Source: Haloarcula sp. CBA1129 (GTDB taxonomy: Archaea > Halobacteriota > Halobacteria > Halobacteriales > Haloarculaceae). From it: a stretch of 64,000 nucleotides of DNA. Location of the stretch: positions 2,542,001 to 2,606,000 of the forward strand of contig NZ_RKSM01000001.1 in the NCBI RefSeq assembly GCF_008729015.1, given 5' to 3'. The notes below the pieces were generated by a model. That model ran no database searches. It was not told where the DNA came from and saw nothing but the letters and a program-made list of their open reading frames with translations. Numbering within the stretch: the first letter of the stretch is position 1; every line of letters begins with the position of its first letter. Shown here piece after piece: positions 18,290 to 27,234 of the stretch. The translations under genes and the position numbers were made by a program.

Positions 18290-18853
18290 ATGACAGTTAT
18301 CGGTATCGTCGGGCTGCCGGGCAGCGGGAAAAGCGAGGCAGCGAACGTCGCCGCCGAGATGGGTGTGCCGGTCGTGACGATGGGCGACGTCATCCGCGAG
18401 GAGTGCCGTGACCGTGGGCTAGACCCCGCATCGGACCACGGGACGGTCGCAAAAGCGCTCCGAGAGGAGAACGGTCCCGCCGCCATCGCCGAGCGCTCGC
18501 TACCGATGATCGAGGCGGAACTCGAAGCGAACGACACCGTCCTCGTCGACGGTATCCGGTCGGACGTGGAGGTCGAGGCGTTCGAATCGGCGTTTGGCGA
18601 CGCGTTCCTGCTGGTCGAGATTGACGCCCCGTTCGAACTGCGCGCCGACCGGCTCGATATCCGTGGGCGGGACGCCTCGGCCGAGGACGGCGGCGAATCG
18701 CTCGAGGACCGCGACGCCCGTGAACTCGGCTTCGGGATGGGTGAGGCTATCGAGAGGGCCGACCTGACAATCGAGAATACGGAGACGCTGGCTGCGTTCC
18801 AGCGCAACGTCCGTACACTGATTCGGGACGGACCGGAGGCGTTCGACCAATGA
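18290..18853 (+). CDS. P-loop kinase-like protein, UPF0200 family
   Basis: A 187-residue P-loop NTPase related to adenylate and dephospho-CoA kinases. The Walker A loop GLPGSGKS is at the extreme N-terminus, and DRLDIRGR with the acidic segment after it forms a lid-like part. The true substrate is unknown in the family. The start at 18290 puts the P-loop directly after MTVIGIV, and a CTTTTGCCC element lies exactly 30 nt upstream. Its stop overlaps the next gene by four bases, an association that is conserved in archaea as far as I recall. Confidence 0.85.
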   Translation: MTVIGIVGLPGSGKSEAANVAAEMGVPVVTMGDVIREECRDRGLDPASDHGTVAKALREENGPAAIAERSLPMIEAELEANDTVLVDGIRSDVEVEAFESAFGDAFLLVEIDAPFELRADRLDIRGRDASAEDGGESLEDRDARELGFGMGEAIERADLTIENTETLAAFQRNVRTLIRDGPEAFDQ

Positions 18854-19272
18854 GCGCCGTCTACTCCGTGGACATCCGAATCGAAGCCCCGGTCAACGAC
18901 ACCGAGGTGACCGACCGGGTCGCTGACGCGGTCCGAAATCTCTTCCCCGAAGCGGACCCGACGCAGCAACAAGGCGCACTCGTCGCCGAGGTGCATACGA
19001 TGGACGGGTTCTCCGAGCTGCTCCACCGGCGAGAAATTCTGGACACAGCCCGGTCGGTCTTTTTCGACAATCTAGAGGGGGACACGTTCGCGTTCGACGT
19101 CAAGAAGCAAGCGGCGTTCGAGGGGCGGATTAACTTCGCAGTCGGTGACCCCTCGGAACTGGGAGACATCCATGTGAACGTGACCGTCCACGAACCGTCG
19201 GCCGAGGAGTACATCGACTACGTCGCCCCGCCGACCGAGGACGGTCAGCCGGTCTACGACGAGGACACATGA
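18850..19272 (+). CDS. RNA-binding-fold protein, UPF0201 family
   Basis: A 140-residue archaeal conserved protein, often described as a 'coaE operon protein' because of its neighbour. The N-terminal half (IRIEAPVNDTEVTDRVADAV) and the middle look like an L5-type RNA-binding fold. No catalytic residues are evident. It overlaps both neighbours by four bases (ATGA), so the three genes 18290-19892 form one tightly coupled operon. Confidence 0.85.
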   Translation: MSAVYSVDIRIEAPVNDTEVTDRVADAVRNLFPEADPTQQQGALVAEVHTMDGFSELLHRREILDTARSVFFDNLEGDTFAFDVKKQAAFEGRINFAVGDPSELGDIHVNVTVHEPSAEEYIDYVAPPTEDGQPVYDEDT

Positions 19273-19892
19273 CGACGACCATCTGTTTCGATCTCGACGA
19301 CACGGTCGTTCACTACCCGGAACCGTACAAGAACATCATCCGCAAGACGGTCGAGGCTCACGGAATCGAGTACACAGACGAGCTCCGGGCGGTGAGCAAA
19401 GAGGTGTTTTACACGGCCTTTGAGGCACTTGAGCCGGAGCCGTACCGCCAGTCGATGGCTGCCGTCGTCGAAGCGGCCGGGGCGGACATCGACCTCGATG
19501 CACTGGTCGAGACGCTCAGAGAGACCGAATACGCGTCGACGACCGTCCCCAGCGCGGCTCGGGACAGCCTGTCCGCACTTGCTGCTGACAACCAACTCGC
19601 GATTGTCACCAACGGCATCCGGAAGCGACAGCTCGGCAAGCTCGACCACCACGGGCTAACGGACCTGTTCGACCTCGTTGTCGCCTCCTATGAGGTCGGT
19701 GCACACAAACCGGACAGCGCGCCGTTCGACCGGGTCCGGGCGGAGCTACCGGCCGACGAGTACGTGATGGTCGGCAACGAGTACGAAACCGACGTCGAAG
19801 GCGCGCGCAACGCCGGCTTCGTGCCGATTCACTACGAATCAGGCGACAACGGCGGACCGGACCTCTGGGATTCTGTCGACGCGTTACTCTGA
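19269..19892 (+). CDS. HAD superfamily hydrolase
   Basis: A 207-residue haloacid-dehalogenase-type phosphatase. Motif I DLDDT at the N-terminus contains the nucleophile and acid Asp, motif II Thr is in IVTNG, motif III Lys is in VGAHKPDSAPFD, and motif IV is GNEYETDVEGARNAG. The helical cap between motifs I and II is of the YjjG/2-haloacid type, so it probably removes phosphate from a small metabolite. The substrate cannot be read from the sequence. Confidence 0.9.
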   Translation: MTTTICFDLDDTVVHYPEPYKNIIRKTVEAHGIEYTDELRAVSKEVFYTAFEALEPEPYRQSMAAVVEAAGADIDLDALVETLRETEYASTTVPSAARDSLSALAADNQLAIVTNGIRKRQLGKLDHHGLTDLFDLVVASYEVGAHKPDSAPFDRVRAELPADEYVMVGNEYETDVEGARNAGFVPIHYESGDNGGPDLWDSVDALL

Positions 19893-20049
19893 CAGGCTGT
19901 AGACCGTCCCGAGACAGATACCGCCCAGAGCGGACGCGCCGTTCCGTCGGAGGTCACGACCGGGGGTAAGCGGATGGTACTGTCGCAGTGTCACCATGGA
20001 AGTGGAATAATCATCAAATAACTAACATCCCTGATTGGGAAGGGGGTAT

Positions 20050-20949
20050 ATGGTGGACATTGACAAAACAGGGCAAGCAGAGTCTATCGACCGCCGCCGC
20101 CTCCTCAGTGTCATCGGTGGCGGAGCCGCGACCGCGTTGCTCGGGACGGGAGTCGGTGCTGCGAAACCTGACCACGCGAACGGAAACGGGAACGGCGGTA
20201 AGAACGGCAACAACGGTGTCGGTCCGTGTACCTGCGACGGGTGCCCCGACGGAACGTTCTGCGGAAAAATCGAGGGGGCGCCGGAAGACGGCGAGACCTA
20301 CACCTTCGAGTCGGACGGGGACAGTTTCAGCGTGACAGTCGAGAGCGTGACCGAGAAAGACGACGGCGAGGTCACATGCTTCGAGTTCTCCAGCGACGAC
20401 GTGGTCAAGCAGGTGTGCGTCAAGGGCGGTCCGGACACCGCGACGTACGACGATGACCCGGAAGGGAAGCAACTGTGTGCGCCGGAGAACCCGGGCGGCC
20501 AGCAGTCGGAGATCAGCAACGTCTCATTTTGCGGAGCCAGACTGGAGTGTTACCAGATCGACCTCGTGGAGGGCAAGGTAATAGAGGACTTCGGCGACGA
20601 AGGCGCGTACGGCGACCGGAAGTTCGAGGACTTCAGCGTCTGCGAGGACGGGAGCAACGAGTATGGCCTCGAAGAACAGAACGACGGCTATGAGGCCGCC
20701 GGCTGTACGCTCAGCTGGGATGGGCTCGGCTTCGATGCGTCCGACAACACGGCACAGGTCGACGTGACGCTCAAATCAGCAGAATCCGAACCCTGCACGG
20801 TCACGCTGGCCGGCTACCTGCTTCCCGAGGGCGAAACGAAATTCAACCCGGAGACGCTCGAAGAGCAGGAGTTGCGAGGTTACGAGACGGAGGAACTCAC
20901 CGTCGACGAGTCGGCAACGCTGAAGATCGATCTCGACGGCGGCGATTGA
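20050..20949 (+). CDS. Tat-exported cysteine-rich hypothetical protein
   Basis: A 299-residue exported protein of unknown function. The N-terminus has a Tat signal (DRRRLLSVIGGG followed by a hydrophobic stretch to about residue 36), then a Gly/Asn-rich spacer (GNGNGGKNGNNG). The mature part holds 12 cysteines, including a CTCDGCPDGTFC cluster, and is very acidic. The even Cys number in an exported, prefolded protein suggests disulfides or metal binding. The ATG at 20050 follows an AGGGGG ribosome-binding sequence; a TTG five codons earlier is rejected. It stands alone and converges on the next gene. Confidence 0.7.
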   Translation: MVDIDKTGQAESIDRRRLLSVIGGGAATALLGTGVGAAKPDHANGNGNGGKNGNNGVGPCTCDGCPDGTFCGKIEGAPEDGETYTFESDGDSFSVTVESVTEKDDGEVTCFEFSSDDVVKQVCVKGGPDTATYDDDPEGKQLCAPENPGGQQSEISNVSFCGARLECYQIDLVEGKVIEDFGDEGAYGDRKFEDFSVCEDGSNEYGLEEQNDGYEAAGCTLSWDGLGFDASDNTAQVDVTLKSAESEPCTVTLAGYLLPEGETKFNPETLEEQELRGYETEELTVDESATLKIDLDGGD

Positions 20950-20982
20950 AACGCTCGTTCGGTGGTGCGAACCGACTCCTCG

Positions 20983-21327
20983 TCAGCCGATGACAGCAGT
21001 GAGGATGACACCGGTGTTCCACGCCGTCACTGCGACACCCAGAAGCGCCAGCCCGAGCGGGATACCGATGGAATACGGCCAAGAAACCCATTTCCAGATG
21101 GCGAAAAACCCAACGAGGACGGCCGCTTTCAGTCCGGTCAACACCAGCATCGCGTGCTGTTCCAACAGTAGCTTGACCACGGGGCTGAGTTCCGTCACGC
21201 CGGTAATGCTGTAGCCGACGAGTGTCGTGACGAGGTCGCCGACGCCGAAGAAGGCGACGGCGACCGCCCACAGGGCGACGGCGGTGTTCGACGGGCCGGC
21301 GAGTCGGGCGGGCTGCCGCCAGTTCAT
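20983..21327 (-). CDS. Small membrane protein (DUF5658-like)
   Basis: A 114-residue hydrophobic protein with about three to four membrane helices. It includes AVAFFGVGDLVTTLVGY, where a charged Gly-Asp pair sits inside a helix, a feature of a haloarchaeal family resembling DUF5658. The function is unknown. ATG at 21327 gives a short soluble N-terminus (MNWRQPARLAG); an open frame continues upstream to 21558, but its sequence is not protein-like. The 240 nt upstream hold only the presumed promoter. Confidence 0.65.
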   Translation of the reverse strand: MNWRQPARLAGPSNTAVALWAVAVAFFGVGDLVTTLVGYSITGVTELSPVVKLLLEQHAMLVLTGLKAAVLVGFFAIWKWVSWPYSIGIPLGLALLGVAVTAWNTGVILTAVIG

Positions 21328-21568
21328 ACCCCCGCTACCGCTCCACGGGACTTCGTTAGTGGTAGCTTCAGTGACAACTACGGATGGTAAGCTGCTCTTT
21401 CGGCCGGTGGCCCTGTCGTACTGTGTCGAGCGCCGAGTCAACGTAGAGGGACGGTGCGTCGGGGTGTACCCGTCCGAAGTAGATAGATACTGTAGGTAGT
21501 CTCCTCTTTCCACGCGGGACTGGCCCGGAAGAGAAGCGATCACCCCACTGTTGCGCATATGGACCCAC

Positions 21569-22624
21569 TCAGAACCCGCTCACAAATATCGCGAGCCACT
21601 CCCCGAGTTCGCGGCGCTTGCTGACCCGCACCGACTCAACCCACTTCACCCACTGGAACCCCCGACGGCCGGGCGCGACGAGGCGGAGCGGGTAGCCGTG
21701 ACCGTGGGCCAGTCGCTCGCCGTCGACGTGGGTGGCCAGCATAGCGTTACGGGCCTCCGACAGCCGAAGGCTCCATCGGTAGCCAGTGACAGAGCGGAAC
21801 TGGACCCACGCCGCCGCGTCGTCGGGGTCAGCGGCGTCAAGCAGGTCCCCGACGCGAACGCCCTGCCACTCGTGGCCGGAGTACCAACCGCTCGTGCAGT
21901 CAAGAACCGCTGCTTCGGTCGCATTCGGTGAGAGTTCGTCGGCGGCATAGCTGGTTTCGCTGGCAACCCTGCCGGCGACCGATAGCGACCACTCGGTCGC
22001 GTCGACCGGGTCCGGGTCGTCTGCGACCCAACTGGTGACGGGGAACCGGTTTCCGTCGTCGGTTCCGTCCTCCCGTGACCCGGTATAGCGGCGGTCAGCG
22101 CCGGCCGTGTCGAGGGCGTCATTAACTGGCCCCTGAACTCGCCAGAGAAGTGCACCGGCAGTTACCAGCCCGGCATATCGAAGCACGTCTCGACGGCCGC
22201 CGCGGGTCGCCTGTGCTGGGGAATAGAACCGGGCGCGGAGATGTACCAGTAGCAGTGGCGGCACCAGCAGGCCGAGCGCGACGTGCAGGTGAAACAGCCC
22301 CCACGGGCCGAGGTCGAGCGTGCCGCCGAAAATCCACCAGACACCAGTGCCGAGCGCCCCCAGCGTCACCGCGGCCAGACCGACCGAGAGAATCCGAGTG
22401 CCGGTCAGCCGCGCTGGGGAGACGCGGTGGGAGACGCGATGGAGCTTCACCGGCAACAGGAGCGTCAGCACCACGCCGGAGAGCGCGTGAACGTCGATTA
22501 CCCACGCGCTGCTGGGGATGCCTGCGAAGATGGTAGCGATACCGCTGGCAAGCAACGTCGCCACCGCCGCGAACAGCCCCCAGTCGACCGCCCGTGGCGT
22601 CGGCGTCAGCCGTCGGATGGCCAT
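21569..22624 (-). CDS. Molybdopterin-dependent oxidoreductase with cytochrome-b-like membrane domain
   Basis: A 351-residue two-part enzyme. Residues 1 to about 165 form four or more membrane helices with spaced His residues (DVHALSG, KLHRVSH, HLHVALG), like a b-type cytochrome. The C-terminal part is a sulfite-oxidase-type molybdopterin domain with the molybdenum-ligating Cys in VLDCTSGWYSGHEWQGV. The natural inference is electron flow from an external substrate through molybdenum to membrane heme and quinone. The substrate is unknown; the family includes sulfite oxidase and MsrP-like reductases. The start ATG is at 22624. Confidence 0.82.
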   Translation of the reverse strand: MAIRRLTPTPRAVDWGLFAAVATLLASGIATIFAGIPSSAWVIDVHALSGVVLTLLLPVKLHRVSHRVSPARLTGTRILSVGLAAVTLGALGTGVWWIFGGTLDLGPWGLFHLHVALGLLVPPLLLVHLRARFYSPAQATRGGRRDVLRYAGLVTAGALLWRVQGPVNDALDTAGADRRYTGSREDGTDDGNRFPVTSWVADDPDPVDATEWSLSVAGRVASETSYAADELSPNATEAAVLDCTSGWYSGHEWQGVRVGDLLDAADPDDAAAWVQFRSVTGYRWSLRLSEARNAMLATHVDGERLAHGHGYPLRLVAPGRRGFQWVKWVESVRVSKRRELGEWLAIFVSGF

Positions 22625-22672
22625 GGGAGTGATTAGCACTGGAGCGATTTATACTGTCATGGCGCGCTGTGG

Positions 22673-23638
22673 TCAGTACGACTGCCGCAGAACCGTCTCG
22701 CCGTCGGCGTTCCGGATGATAACGGTATCGCCGTCGTTGTTCCAGACCGCCCCGTTCCGGCCCCAGTAGCGTTCGGTGTCAGTATCGCTTCCACTGCCAG
22801 TGTATAGCATCACCGACGCGTTCGGCTCAAGGGAAAAGGGAGGGAACGTGTACTGGTGACCTGCATCGTCGCTGACCGTCCACCCGGACAGATCAAGCGC
22901 CGCGTCGCCGGTGTTCGTGAGCGTGACGTATTCGTCGTTCAAGTTCTCGTTATCGTTTCCAGCCGCGTTGGCGTTGATTTCCGTGATTGCGAGGCCGCTG
23001 GCACTCTCACTGATGGTCCCGCCGTCGGCGATAGCTGTCTGGGTCACAGCGCGTGGCTCTGTGCAGCGCCAGAGCCCGCGTCGTTCGGAGTGGGCCGACT
23101 CCTCGGCCGCGTAGAACCGCTCGGCTCGTTCGAATTCGCTGTCGTACACGCGCGCATGGCCGGTCTCGACGAGCCGGTAGTTGAACAGCGTCTCGTCGAG
23201 CACGACATAGGCCAGCAGCCGGTCGTAGTAGCCGCGCCGATTCAGGTTCGAGTCGAACGCGAGCCCGACCGTCTCGCCGAGGAGACGCTGCTTGGCGAGC
23301 GACGACGCGTTCGTGCCGGCCCCGCGGAGGCAGGACGCACCGGCGTCGGTCTCGGGGACGCCCTCGAACTCCGCTGGGTCGTTCTCGATGTGGACTTCGG
23401 GTGTGTCGACGCCGATGAGTCGGACCGTGTCACCAGTCCCGTTCTCGTAGGCGACCTGTATCGTGTCGCCGTCGACGACAGCGGTGACGGTCACCGTGAC
23501 AGCGGGGTTTGGAACGTCGACCGCCGACCGGCCATCGACGGCGGTCCCCGCGGACTGAGCTGGCGAGTCGGTGAAGCCACTGCAGCCGGCGGCGACCGCG
23601 AGGAGGACAACGAGAGCGAACGTGAGCCGGTGCATCAT
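22673..23638 (-). CDS. Thermonuclease-type lipoprotein with lamin-tail domain
   Basis: A 321-residue exported protein. A lipobox (VAAGCSG) near residue 18 indicates membrane anchoring through a lipidated Cys. Residues about 45-195 form a staphylococcal-nuclease (SNase) domain with VVDGDTIQV, VRLIGVDTPE and a downstream NRRGYYDRLLAYV strand that supply the Asp, Arg and Glu of the active site. The C-terminal third is a lamin-tail domain (ITEINANAAGNDN and LDLSGWTVSDDAG). Such fusions occur in surface nucleases that degrade extracellular DNA. Two adjacent ATGs exist, and the first is used. Confidence 0.88.
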   Translation of the reverse strand: MMHRLTFALVVLLAVAAGCSGFTDSPAQSAGTAVDGRSAVDVPNPAVTVTVTAVVDGDTIQVAYENGTGDTVRLIGVDTPEVHIENDPAEFEGVPETDAGASCLRGAGTNASSLAKQRLLGETVGLAFDSNLNRRGYYDRLLAYVVLDETLFNYRLVETGHARVYDSEFERAERFYAAEESAHSERRGLWRCTEPRAVTQTAIADGGTISESASGLAITEINANAAGNDNENLNDEYVTLTNTGDAALDLSGWTVSDDAGHQYTFPPFSLEPNASVMLYTGSGSDTDTERYWGRNGAVWNNDGDTVIIRNADGETVLRQSY

Positions 23639-23722
23639 CGGGATATCGGGAGCAGGCGACACAAGAGTGCCGGTGTCACCGGGCGGACTGTTATACGTCT
23701 GCCATGTCTGGCTTCCGGTACA

Positions 23723-24616
23723 ATGCTCGTCCCGATGCTAGTCAGAGAGATCATGCGGACGCCGGTCAGAACCATCGGCCCCGACGCTCCAGTCGTCAAG
23801 GCGGCCCAGCGGCTCCGCGACGAGGACATCGGCTCGCTCGTCGTCGAGGACGACGGCGGCTGCGTCGGCATCATCACAGAGAGCGACATCGTCGCGGTCA
23901 CCGCGGCCGAGGGTGACACCAGAGCACTGACGGTCGGCGACGTGATGGCCAAGGAACTGGTGACGGTTTCTCCCGATGCGGACATCGAAACAGCCGTCGA
24001 GCGGCTGCGGACGAACAACATCAAGAAACTGCCCGTCGTCGAGGACGGGACGCTCGTCGGCATCGTCACGACGACCAACCTCTCGGATTACATCCCACAC
24101 CTCACTCGGACGAGAGGAACGGCTGACGGGCCGCCACAGCGAAAGCGGTTCACCCGGCCGGACACGCTGTACGAAGACGAGAGCTGGACCTTCGAGAGCT
24201 ACGGGACCGCCGACGGCATCGATGTGGGTGATCACGTTCGATTCAGCAAGACGATATCCAAGGCCGATGTGGAAGCGTTCGCTGAGGCGAGCGGCGACAC
24301 GAACAGGCTCCACCTCGACGCAGCGTTCGCGGACGGAACACGGTTCGGCCGCCGAATCGCCCACGGAACGCTCGTGTCCGGCATCATTAGCGCGGCCCTA
24401 GCGCGGCTCCCCGGGCTGACAATCTACCTCTCCCAAGAGCTGAGCTATCAGGGGCCCGTCGGCATCGACGAGGAGGTCACGGCCCGGTGTGAGGTCGTCG
24501 AACGCATCAAGGACAACCGGTTCCGTCTGGCCACGGCCGTTGACGATGCCGAAGGCAACTGCGTTATCGAAGGCGACGCCGTCGTAATCTCCGACCCGAT
24601 TCCGGACACGGCCTGA
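23723..24616 (+). CDS. CBS-domain pair fused to a MaoC-like hydratase
   Basis: A 297-residue fusion. Residues about 5-125 are two CBS domains (VREIMRTPVRTIGP and VGDVMAKELVTVSP), which normally bind adenine nucleotides and regulate attached enzymes. Residues about 155-295 are a MaoC-type hot-dog domain with the hydratase signature SGDTNRLHLD and RIAHGTLVSG, like (R)-specific enoyl-CoA hydratases. I infer an enoyl-CoA hydratase controlled by cellular energy state, perhaps for fatty acid or polyhydroxyalkanoate metabolism. A TTATACG box at -32 supports the start. An alternative ATG lies four codons later. Confidence 0.85.
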   Translation: MLVPMLVREIMRTPVRTIGPDAPVVKAAQRLRDEDIGSLVVEDDGGCVGIITESDIVAVTAAEGDTRALTVGDVMAKELVTVSPDADIETAVERLRTNNIKKLPVVEDGTLVGIVTTTNLSDYIPHLTRTRGTADGPPQRKRFTRPDTLYEDESWTFESYGTADGIDVGDHVRFSKTISKADVEAFAEASGDTNRLHLDAAFADGTRFGRRIAHGTLVSGIISAALARLPGLTIYLSQELSYQGPVGIDEEVTARCEVVERIKDNRFRLATAVDDAEGNCVIEGDAVVISDPIPDTA

Positions 24617-24710
24617 GCCGACAGTCGGACACATCTCGTCACAGTCGACTGGAGGTGCTCTGAAAGGGCCTCAGTCGAATTTTGTGTTTTGTGTTACCAA
24701 ATAGCAATTG

Positions 24711-24717
24711 TTAATAT
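24711..24717 (+). promoter_or_regulatory. Candidate promoter of the GNAT gene
   Basis: TTAATAT lies 23-29 nt before the ATG at 24740 in an unusually AT-rich stretch (24680-24735), consistent with a strong TATA box of a leaderless gene. Confidence 0.5.
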
Positions 24718-24739
24718 TCTGCTAGTATACATACCCGAT

Positions 24740-25474
24740 ATGGACGCTGTCGAACGGCCGACATTCGAGACGAGCGCGGCAATGGAGGTGTATCAGTACG
24801 TCGAGCGACACGGGACAGCGGCACGGCACAGAGTCCGTGAGATGGTAGACCTCTCGCCGGAGGCGTTCGAGGAAGCGCTGACACACCTCCTGTCGAAGGG
24901 GTACATCGAGGACGATGGCGGAACCCTGACGCTAGCGCTCGATGTCGGGTCCGTCGAACAACACACCACAGACGAATTGACCTACACGATTCGGCCGGCC
25001 CACAACGACGATTTCGAGGGGCTCGTCCAGACCATTCGGAACGTCTCCAGCGATGGTACGTACGTCGTCGCCGAGAGCGTCGCCGAGCAGTTGCTGTACG
25101 AGGACGCAGTTACACGGCACAACACGGTCGAATCGAGAGTGTTCTTCGTCGCCACGGTCGACGGCGAGGTCATCGGCTGGTGTCACCTCGACATCCCGCA
25201 ACTGGACAAACTTCGCGAGACGGCCCAGCTCACCGTCGGCGTCAGGGAGGAGCAGCGAGGCCGGGGCATCGGCAGCCGGCTCATGCAGCGCGGGCTGGAC
25301 TGGGCGAAGGCTAACGGCTACCGGAAACTGTACAACAGCGTGCCGGCGATCACGGAGAACGCGATGGTGTTTCTGGAAGACCACGGCTGGCACACCGAGG
25401 GCATCCGCCGGAACCACTACACCGTCGACGGCGAGCAAGTCGACGAGGTGATGATGGCCTACACCTTCGAGTAG
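24740..25474 (+). CDS. GNAT acetyltransferase with N-terminal winged helix
   Basis: A 244-residue protein with a small winged-helix-like domain (about residues 5-65, VREMVDLSPEAFEEAL) followed by a GNAT N-acetyltransferase domain. The acetyl-CoA-binding motif A is clear: VGVREEQRGRGIGSRLMQRG, with the later ITENAMVFLEDHGWH typical of motif B. It may acetylate a protein Lys, a protein N-terminus or a small molecule. The fused DNA-binding-like part suggests self-regulation or targeting. The family matches haloarchaeal 'pat'-type enzymes in layout only. Confidence 0.82.
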   Translation: MDAVERPTFETSAAMEVYQYVERHGTAARHRVREMVDLSPEAFEEALTHLLSKGYIEDDGGTLTLALDVGSVEQHTTDELTYTIRPAHNDDFEGLVQTIRNVSSDGTYVVAESVAEQLLYEDAVTRHNTVESRVFFVATVDGEVIGWCHLDIPQLDKLRETAQLTVGVREEQRGRGIGSRLMQRGLDWAKANGYRKLYNSVPAITENAMVFLEDHGWHTEGIRRNHYTVDGEQVDEVMMAYTFE

Positions 25475-25494
25475 CGACGCTGCACCGTTTCTGA

Positions 25495-26541
25495 CTACAG
25501 CAACACGACCAGCGCCAGCGCGATCCAGACGATTTTCAGCCCCGTGTTGACGACGATGACTTTCGAGCCGAACTCCCGGCCCCAGATGCCGAACTGGAAC
25601 GGGATCGAGCGCTTGAACGTCGAGACGGCAAACGAGATGATGCCGCCGACAAGCATCGTCGCCACGGCGGTCCGGGCGGTGAAGGTCCCGTTTCTGATGA
25701 GCGGTGCGATGACCGTCGCCCCGGAGGTCGTGTCGAGGGCGTAGGCGGCGATGACAGGGATAGCTGCGCCGGGCAGCCCTAACAGTCCCGCAAACCCGTC
25801 GGCAGCGGCGGTGACAGCGGCCCCGTCGCTGCCAGCGAGGGCAAGAATCTCGTCGCCGTAGGCCACGAGTAGCGAGACGACGGCGTAGATAGCTGCCAGC
25901 CGCGGCAGGATGTCACGGACTTTCTCGGCCGTCGCGTCCAAGGCCGTCCTGATGGCTGCTCGGCGGCTGTCCGGACGGTCGTCGAACACGTCACCTGCCT
26001 CGTCGGCCGTCCCGCCGTCGGGGGCCGGACCGGCACCGGCGGCCGACCCACCGACGTTTGACGCGTCCAGCAGGGCCGCACCGGCCGCGATGCCGGTCAG
26101 CGTTATCGCCAGCGCGATGAGTCCGCGAGTGGCGACGTACAGCACCCCGACTCTGAACCCCAGAATAGGGATCAGTATCGGCGCATAGAACGTGATGATA
26201 TGCTGTGCGAAGCCGAAGAACGTGTTGATGGTGACGGCGATTATCGTCGCGCGGTCGGACAGCACGCCGGACTCGCGGAAGTCGGCGAGCATCCCGTAGC
26301 CAGCGGTCGTCGACGCCGTCGTCGTCAGGATAGCAGTGCCGACCTCGTCCGGGAGGTTCGCCGGCGACGTGAGATAGCGCGAGACGACGGCGATCTTCTC
26401 GACCAGCCCGAACGCGACCGCCAGCTCCGCGAGGAACACGCCAAACGAGAGGAAGAACGTGATACGGAGGACCCGGACGGCGACCTCCCCGAGGACAGCG
26501 ACTACCGGATGGCCAAGCACTGCGGCGACGAGCGACTGCAC
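25495..26541 (-). CDS. Nucleoside-recognition (Gate) domain membrane protein
   Basis: A 348-residue integral membrane protein with about eight to ten helices in two halves separated by an acidic hydrophilic loop (roughly residues 165-200). Repeated TTASTTAGYGML-like and DTTSGATVIAPL segments resemble the Gate/nucleoside-recognition domain found in transporters and spore proteins. The substrate is unknown. The start is uncertain: GTG at 26541 has a GCCTTTGCC element 30 nt upstream like several leaderless genes here, whereas TTG at 26568 would add nine residues. Confidence 0.75.
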   Translation of the reverse strand: MQSLVAAVLGHPVVAVLGEVAVRVLRITFFLSFGVFLAELAVAFGLVEKIAVVSRYLTSPANLPDEVGTAILTTTASTTAGYGMLADFRESGVLSDRATIIAVTINTFFGFAQHIITFYAPILIPILGFRVGVLYVATRGLIALAITLTGIAAGAALLDASNVGGSAAGAGPAPDGGTADEAGDVFDDRPDSRRAAIRTALDATAEKVRDILPRLAAIYAVVSLLVAYGDEILALAGSDGAAVTAAADGFAGLLGLPGAAIPVIAAYALDTTSGATVIAPLIRNGTFTARTAVATMLVGGIISFAVSTFKRSIPFQFGIWGREFGSKVIVVNTGLKIVWIALALVVLL

Positions 26542-26667
26542 GCCCGAAAGTAGCGGGCTGGCCGGCAAAGGCCCATCGGTAGCGACAGTCGCTTCGCGGG
26601 AGGGGCCGTCGCGTGTCCGCCAGCGGCGACCGCTCGGGACCGTCGATACTGCGGCGCGAATCCAATC

Positions 26668-27234
26668 TCAGACGAACACGCGGACAGCGCCGAACAGCAC
26701 CACCACGCCCAGCACGTCACAGACGTTCGTGACGACAGGGATGACCACGTCGTCGGGGTCCAGTTCGAACCGGTAGGCGGCGTAGGTCGTCACCGTCGTC
26801 ACGACGATAGCCAGCACAGCCAGCAGACTCCCGCTGACGAGCGCGACGAGAACGACTGTCCGGAGCGGGAGCGCAGTGCCGCCGATGACGGTCTGGAGGA
26901 GCCACGCACCGGCACCGACAAGCGGGAACAGCGTCACCGCGAGGGCAACGGTGGCGATAGCGTTGCCGGCGAGACGGTCGTCGGTCGCCGAAAACGACAG
27001 GAGTCCGAGATGGAACGCCGTCGAGAACCGCGCCGCGAGGATACTGCCGAGGTTCCCTGCCATGCCGATTGTCACCGGGACAAGCACGAGCAGCGACGGA
27101 TACTGCAACAACGTTCCCTCGAAGGTATCGAGGACGAGCCCGCTCCCGAGTTCGATAGCGGTGAGCACGACCAGAATGGGGAACATCGTCCGGACGATTC
27201 CCGAAACCGACCACTGGGAGGCGAACTCCGCCAC
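26668..27234 (-). CDS. MgtE-like magnesium transporter half (second of pair)
   Basis: A 188-residue protein made only of the five-helix MgtE/SLC41 integral membrane domain, without the N-terminal and CBS domains of bacterial MgtE. The motif AGNLGSILAARFSTAFHLG and the terminal ELDPDDVVIPVVTNVCDVLG carry the acidic residues that line the ion path in the family. It starts with GTG directly after the stop of the first half gene, with no base between. Together the pair probably form a pseudo-dimeric Mg2+ or other divalent cation channel. Confidence 0.83.
   Translation of the reverse strand: MAEFASQWSVSGIVRTMFPILVVLTAIELGSGLVLDTFEGTLLQYPSLLVLVPVTIGMAGNLGSILAARFSTAFHLGLLSFSATDDRLAGNAIATVALAVTLFPLVGAGAWLLQTVIGGTALPLRTVVLVALVSGSLLAVLAIVVTTVTTYAAYRFELDPDDVVIPVVTNVCDVLGVVVLFGAVRVFV

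Noticed and set aside
21328-21558. A 77-residue N-terminal extension of the small membrane protein
   Set aside because: The sequence is polar and unstructured with no family match; a normal short N-terminus follows from the internal ATG.
22856-23722. A long upstream extension of the CBS-MaoC gene
   Set aside because: It lies antisense to the thermonuclease gene, is not protein-like, and the ATG at 23723 has a TATA-like box about 30 nt upstream.
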